A DNA stretch of 64,000 bases, from positions 56,674-120,673 of the forward strand of contig CANQBM010000005.1 of NCBI GenBank assembly GCA_947589575.1, given 5' to 3'. Below, one piece after another: positions 61,800 to 64,000 of this stretch. The position numbers were made by a program, and so were the translations under genes. The notes below the pieces were generated by a model. It searched no databases. It was given only the letters and a program-made list of their open reading frames with translations, and was not told where the DNA came from. The stretch's first letter is position 1, and every line of letters begins with the position of its first letter. This DNA comes from an uncultured Clostridia bacterium. Its GTDB lineage: Bacteria; Bacillota; Clostridia; Oscillospirales; Acutalibacteraceae.

Positions 61800-62774
61800 T
61801 TAATCCTTAATATGTCTTATGTCGTTACCGACTAATACCAGCTTACTGTATCCGCCTGTTATCCTTGATGTAATTCTTTGGTCGTACTTTTCCTCAAGCT
61901 CGTCAAGAGAAAAGTTTGTTGAAATTATTGTGGGCAGTTTCGCGTTCATCCGTGAATTAATAATATTATAAAGACACGCTACGGTATATGCGTTTTTATA
62001 TTCCGTGCCTAAATCATCAATTATTAACAAGTCGCAGTTAAGTACTGCTCTTTCATAATATATTAAGTCATCATCCCTGCCGAAATTTTCATTCTGCAAA
62101 TCTCTTAATATATTCTGCGCCGTTCCGTATATAACACTGAAACCCTTATTTATTACAACATTTGCTATCGCGAGCGAAAGGTGGGTTTTACCAAGTCCCG
62201 TACCGCCCATAAACATAATACTTTTTGCAGAAGTATTAAAATTAACGGCATATTTACTGCAGCTGTTTTTAATTTTTTCCGCCTTATCTCTCGGTGAAAC
62301 GCCGTTTTCCGCAGCATGCTGAGGATAGTAATTTATATCAAAGGTGTCAAAGGTACATTCCTCAATCGGAGCAATTTTTGCAATATTTTCACGTTCAATG
62401 TCCTTTAAAAGCTCGGTATGGCATTTGCACCGTCTGTTTTTTATAAAACCCGTATCATTGCATACGGGACATGAATACTGCACGTCAAGTGCATTTTCGC
62501 TGTAACCGTTTTTTGACAATATATCTTTTTTTTGTTCCTGAAGAGAAAGGCTTTCCTGCATAAGCTGATTTATGTCAGCCTGCTTGTCTGAACTGTAAAG
62601 AAATATTTTTGAAATATTAAAACCGATTTGCGCGAGCCGTTGACGGATTTTATCAAGCTCGGGTAGTTTTTCACTTATTTCGTCAAAACGCTCCTGCGCT
62701 TCAATATTCGCCCGCTCGCGTCTTCGTTCAAGAATATTAATTGCCCTGTTATAAACTTCCTGTGAATATGACAT
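61800..62774 (-). CDS. DnaC-like replicative helicase loader
   Basis: The 324-residue ATPase has an N-terminal helical part, a zinc-binding cluster (C102, C105, C116, C118: CPVCNDTGF and CKC) and an AAA domain with Walker A GGTGLGKTH (190-198) and Walker B LLIIDDLGTEYKN. It loads DnaB at the origin or at stalled forks. It lies downstream of the DnaD-like gene, a common pairing in Clostridia. Confidence 0.88.
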   Translation of the reverse strand: MSYSQEVYNRAINILERRRERANIEAQERFDEISEKLPELDKIRQRLAQIGFNISKIFLYSSDKQADINQLMQESLSLQEQKKDILSKNGYSENALDVQYSCPVCNDTGFIKNRRCKCHTELLKDIERENIAKIAPIEECTFDTFDINYYPQHAAENGVSPRDKAEKIKNSCSKYAVNFNTSAKSIMFMGGTGLGKTHLSLAIANVVINKGFSVIYGTAQNILRDLQNENFGRDDDLIYYERAVLNCDLLIIDDLGTEYKNAYTVACLYNIINSRMNAKLPTIISTNFSLDELEEKYDQRITSRITGGYSKLVLVGNDIRHIKD

Positions 62775-62798
62775 TAATGCACCTCCTCGTTTTTTTAA

Positions 62799-63791
62799 TT
62801 AAATCTCCGTATTATCCATTGCCTCTTTTTTGATTTTTTCCAAATCATATGACGGTTTACTCTTTATCCTGTCTTGGTTTTTCTCTGCTTTGCTCTTGGC
62901 AAAAGCCTCCTGCTCCGCCTTTACCTGCGCAGGCGAGGTAATCTCCTTTTTCTTCCATTCCTTTAAAACTTTATTTATGTAAGCAAGCGAGGGCTCGGCA
63001 GTATTTTCCTTCATAATATCAGATGCAAGGGTAACCATTTCAATGTTAAAATCCTTAAACCACGCATCAACCATCTCACGCTGTTTTACTGTCGGACGCC
63101 TATGGCGGATGCCCGTTATCGCAACAATCTCATTCCAAAGTCTGTCGCTTCTCGCAATATCCTGAAGCTTTGTTTCAGCGTCGGAAATTGAATTGATACC
63201 CTCCTCGGCCCAGTTCTTTGCCATTGAATTTACGTAAGCAATACCGATTGATTTTCCCCGTTCCTTTTCACTGCGGTAAAATTCAAGTATCATTAAAATT
63301 ACTTCAGCCCTCAGCCCGTAGTAATTCACCATATTCACAAGCATTTCCTGCTCGGCGTGGCTGATTGTCCTTCCGAGCACAGTCTGCGCCTCAGAAAGAA
63401 GGAAGCGTATATTTTCATCTTCTCTTGAAAAGACAATTATATCTTTCGGCGTAAGTCTGGGCGGTGAAAAGGTTTCGCGTACGGATTTTTTCTCTGTCTG
63501 CTCCTTCGGCTTTTCCTTTTCAGCCGGTATAACGGTTTTCTCTTGACCGTCAACGGCTATAACATTCTCTTCAACCCAGAATTCCAGCAAATCATCAATA
63601 TCCGAAGCGGTCTGGCCCAGCGCCTTCGCTATCATTGAGGAGGATGCCCGTCCGCCGTTTCTCAAAATATACAGCAGCGCCTTGAGCTGATACTCGCTTG
63701 CCAGCTTCAAATACTTATCCGCAAGGTCGTTGGGCACATTAAAAATCCCGTTGCTCCATACGTTTCCGAACGGCATAACACGGTAGTCCAC
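62799..63791 (-). CDS. DnaD-domain replication protein
   Basis: The 330-residue protein has a winged-helix N-terminus (LLYILRNGGRASSSMIAKALG) and two DnaD domains (ISHAEQEMLVNMVNYYGLRAEVI and a second from about residue 215). DnaD-type proteins help initiate replication and load helicase. It is 24 bases upstream of the DnaC-like gene, which supports a shared role. Confidence 0.85.
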   Translation of the reverse strand: MDYRVMPFGNVWSNGIFNVPNDLADKYLKLASEYQLKALLYILRNGGRASSSMIAKALGQTASDIDDLLEFWVEENVIAVDGQEKTVIPAEKEKPKEQTEKKSVRETFSPPRLTPKDIIVFSREDENIRFLLSEAQTVLGRTISHAEQEMLVNMVNYYGLRAEVILMILEFYRSEKERGKSIGIAYVNSMAKNWAEEGINSISDAETKLQDIARSDRLWNEIVAITGIRHRRPTVKQREMVDAWFKDFNIEMVTLASDIMKENTAEPSLAYINKVLKEWKKKEITSPAQVKAEQEAFAKSKAEKNQDRIKSKPSYDLEKIKKEAMDNTEI

Positions 63792-63882
63792 GCAAACATC
63801 TCCTCTCTTTAATCCGGACTTTTATTTTATCAAAAATACGGCTGTATGTAAACATATATTTAAACAAAATTTTTAAAATCAC

Positions 63883-63911
63883 TTGACAAAGTTAATTCCT
63901 ATATGTATAAT
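63883..63911 (+). promoter_or_regulatory. Promoter of tRNA-Gly
   Basis: TTGACA (63883-63888) and TATAAT (63906-63911) are spaced by 17 bases, with the tRNA starting 13 bases after the -10. Confidence 0.9.
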
Positions 63912-63924
63912 TACATTTGCGTCT

Positions 63925-64000
63925 GCGGATGTAGCTCACCCGGTAGAGCGCAACCTTGCCAAGGTTGAGGTAGCGAGTTCGAGCCTCGTCATCCGCTCCA
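63925..64000 (+). tRNA. tRNA-Gly (anticodon GCC)
   Basis: The 76-nt cloverleaf has an acceptor GCGGATG/CATCCGC, the anticodon loop CTTGCCAAG giving GCC, the T-arm with GTTCGAG, and an encoded CCA at the end. The window ends with it, so a tRNA cluster may continue. Confidence 0.97.

Noticed and set aside
1..64000. CRISPR array or insertion sequence with transposase
   Set aside because: No regular short repeats with spacers and no DDE or IS200-type transposase were seen; TnpV alone is not proof of an active IS.

Overview
The window looks like chromosome of a low-GC Gram-positive anaerobe of the class Clostridia, most likely the Oscillospiraceae/Ruminococcaceae. The signs are a tryptophan T-box, an AgrB/AgrD quorum pair of clostridial type, pyruvate phosphate dikinase, DnaD and DnaC-type replication proteins, secreted proteins with Thr/Lys-rich linkers, many AAGGAGG-type ribosome sites and frequent TTG starts. 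The species cannot be named from the sequence.

Layout. 1-2.3 kb: the 5' part of a GH28 pectin hydrolase gene and divergent purA. 2.7-6 kb: a DUF1846 protein plus pyrG operon. 6-7.8 kb: a redox operon (glutathione peroxidase, TSCPD protein, flavodoxin) next to an OhrR-type regulator, with an OhrR-like operator in front of the peroxidase. 7.9-9.8 kb: two secreted proteins with Thr/Lys linkers; the second has a structured leader with competing antiterminator and terminator hairpins. 10-26.2 kb: accessory DNA inserted at the 3' end of guaA. The main part (about 13.35-26.19 kb) is flanked by an 11-bp repeat of the guaA end and carries an integrase, a small DNA-binding protein, mobilisation and replication genes, TnpV, and a five-gene operon (controller protein, two adenine methylases, AlwI-type nuclease, RloC/PrrC-like ATPase). 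The outer 10.0-13.35 kb looks like an older remnant with a DUF6119-like gene and an HTH-methyltransferase fusion. 26.2-31.8 kb: guaA, a DUF6472 protein, a YgjV-like membrane protein, a stand-alone AICAR transformylase and a divergent three-gene operon with two RimK-like ATP-grasp ligases. 31.9-35.2 kb: a complete agr-type quorum system (agrC, agrA, XRE regulator, agrD, agrB). 35.3-40.4 kb: ppdK, glmU, VanW lipoprotein. 40.5-48.2 kb: a GntR-ABC transporter operon, then a sigma factor with a giant membrane protein. 48.2-54.9 kb: trpEGDCFBA under a Trp T-box. 54.9-63.8 kb: asparaginase, M18 aminopeptidase, a Sua5-CoaE fusion, prfA, DUF951, an S1 protein, a DUF308 membrane protein, DnaC-like and DnaD-like proteins. 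The window ends with tRNA-Gly(GCC).

The most interesting items are the restriction operon with an anticodon-nuclease-like ATPase on a guaA-integrated mobilizable element, the structured leader at 9.6-9.8 kb, the agr system with its predicted peptide, and the double ATP-grasp operon. Function calls rest on reading motifs and remembered family features; no database search was run.
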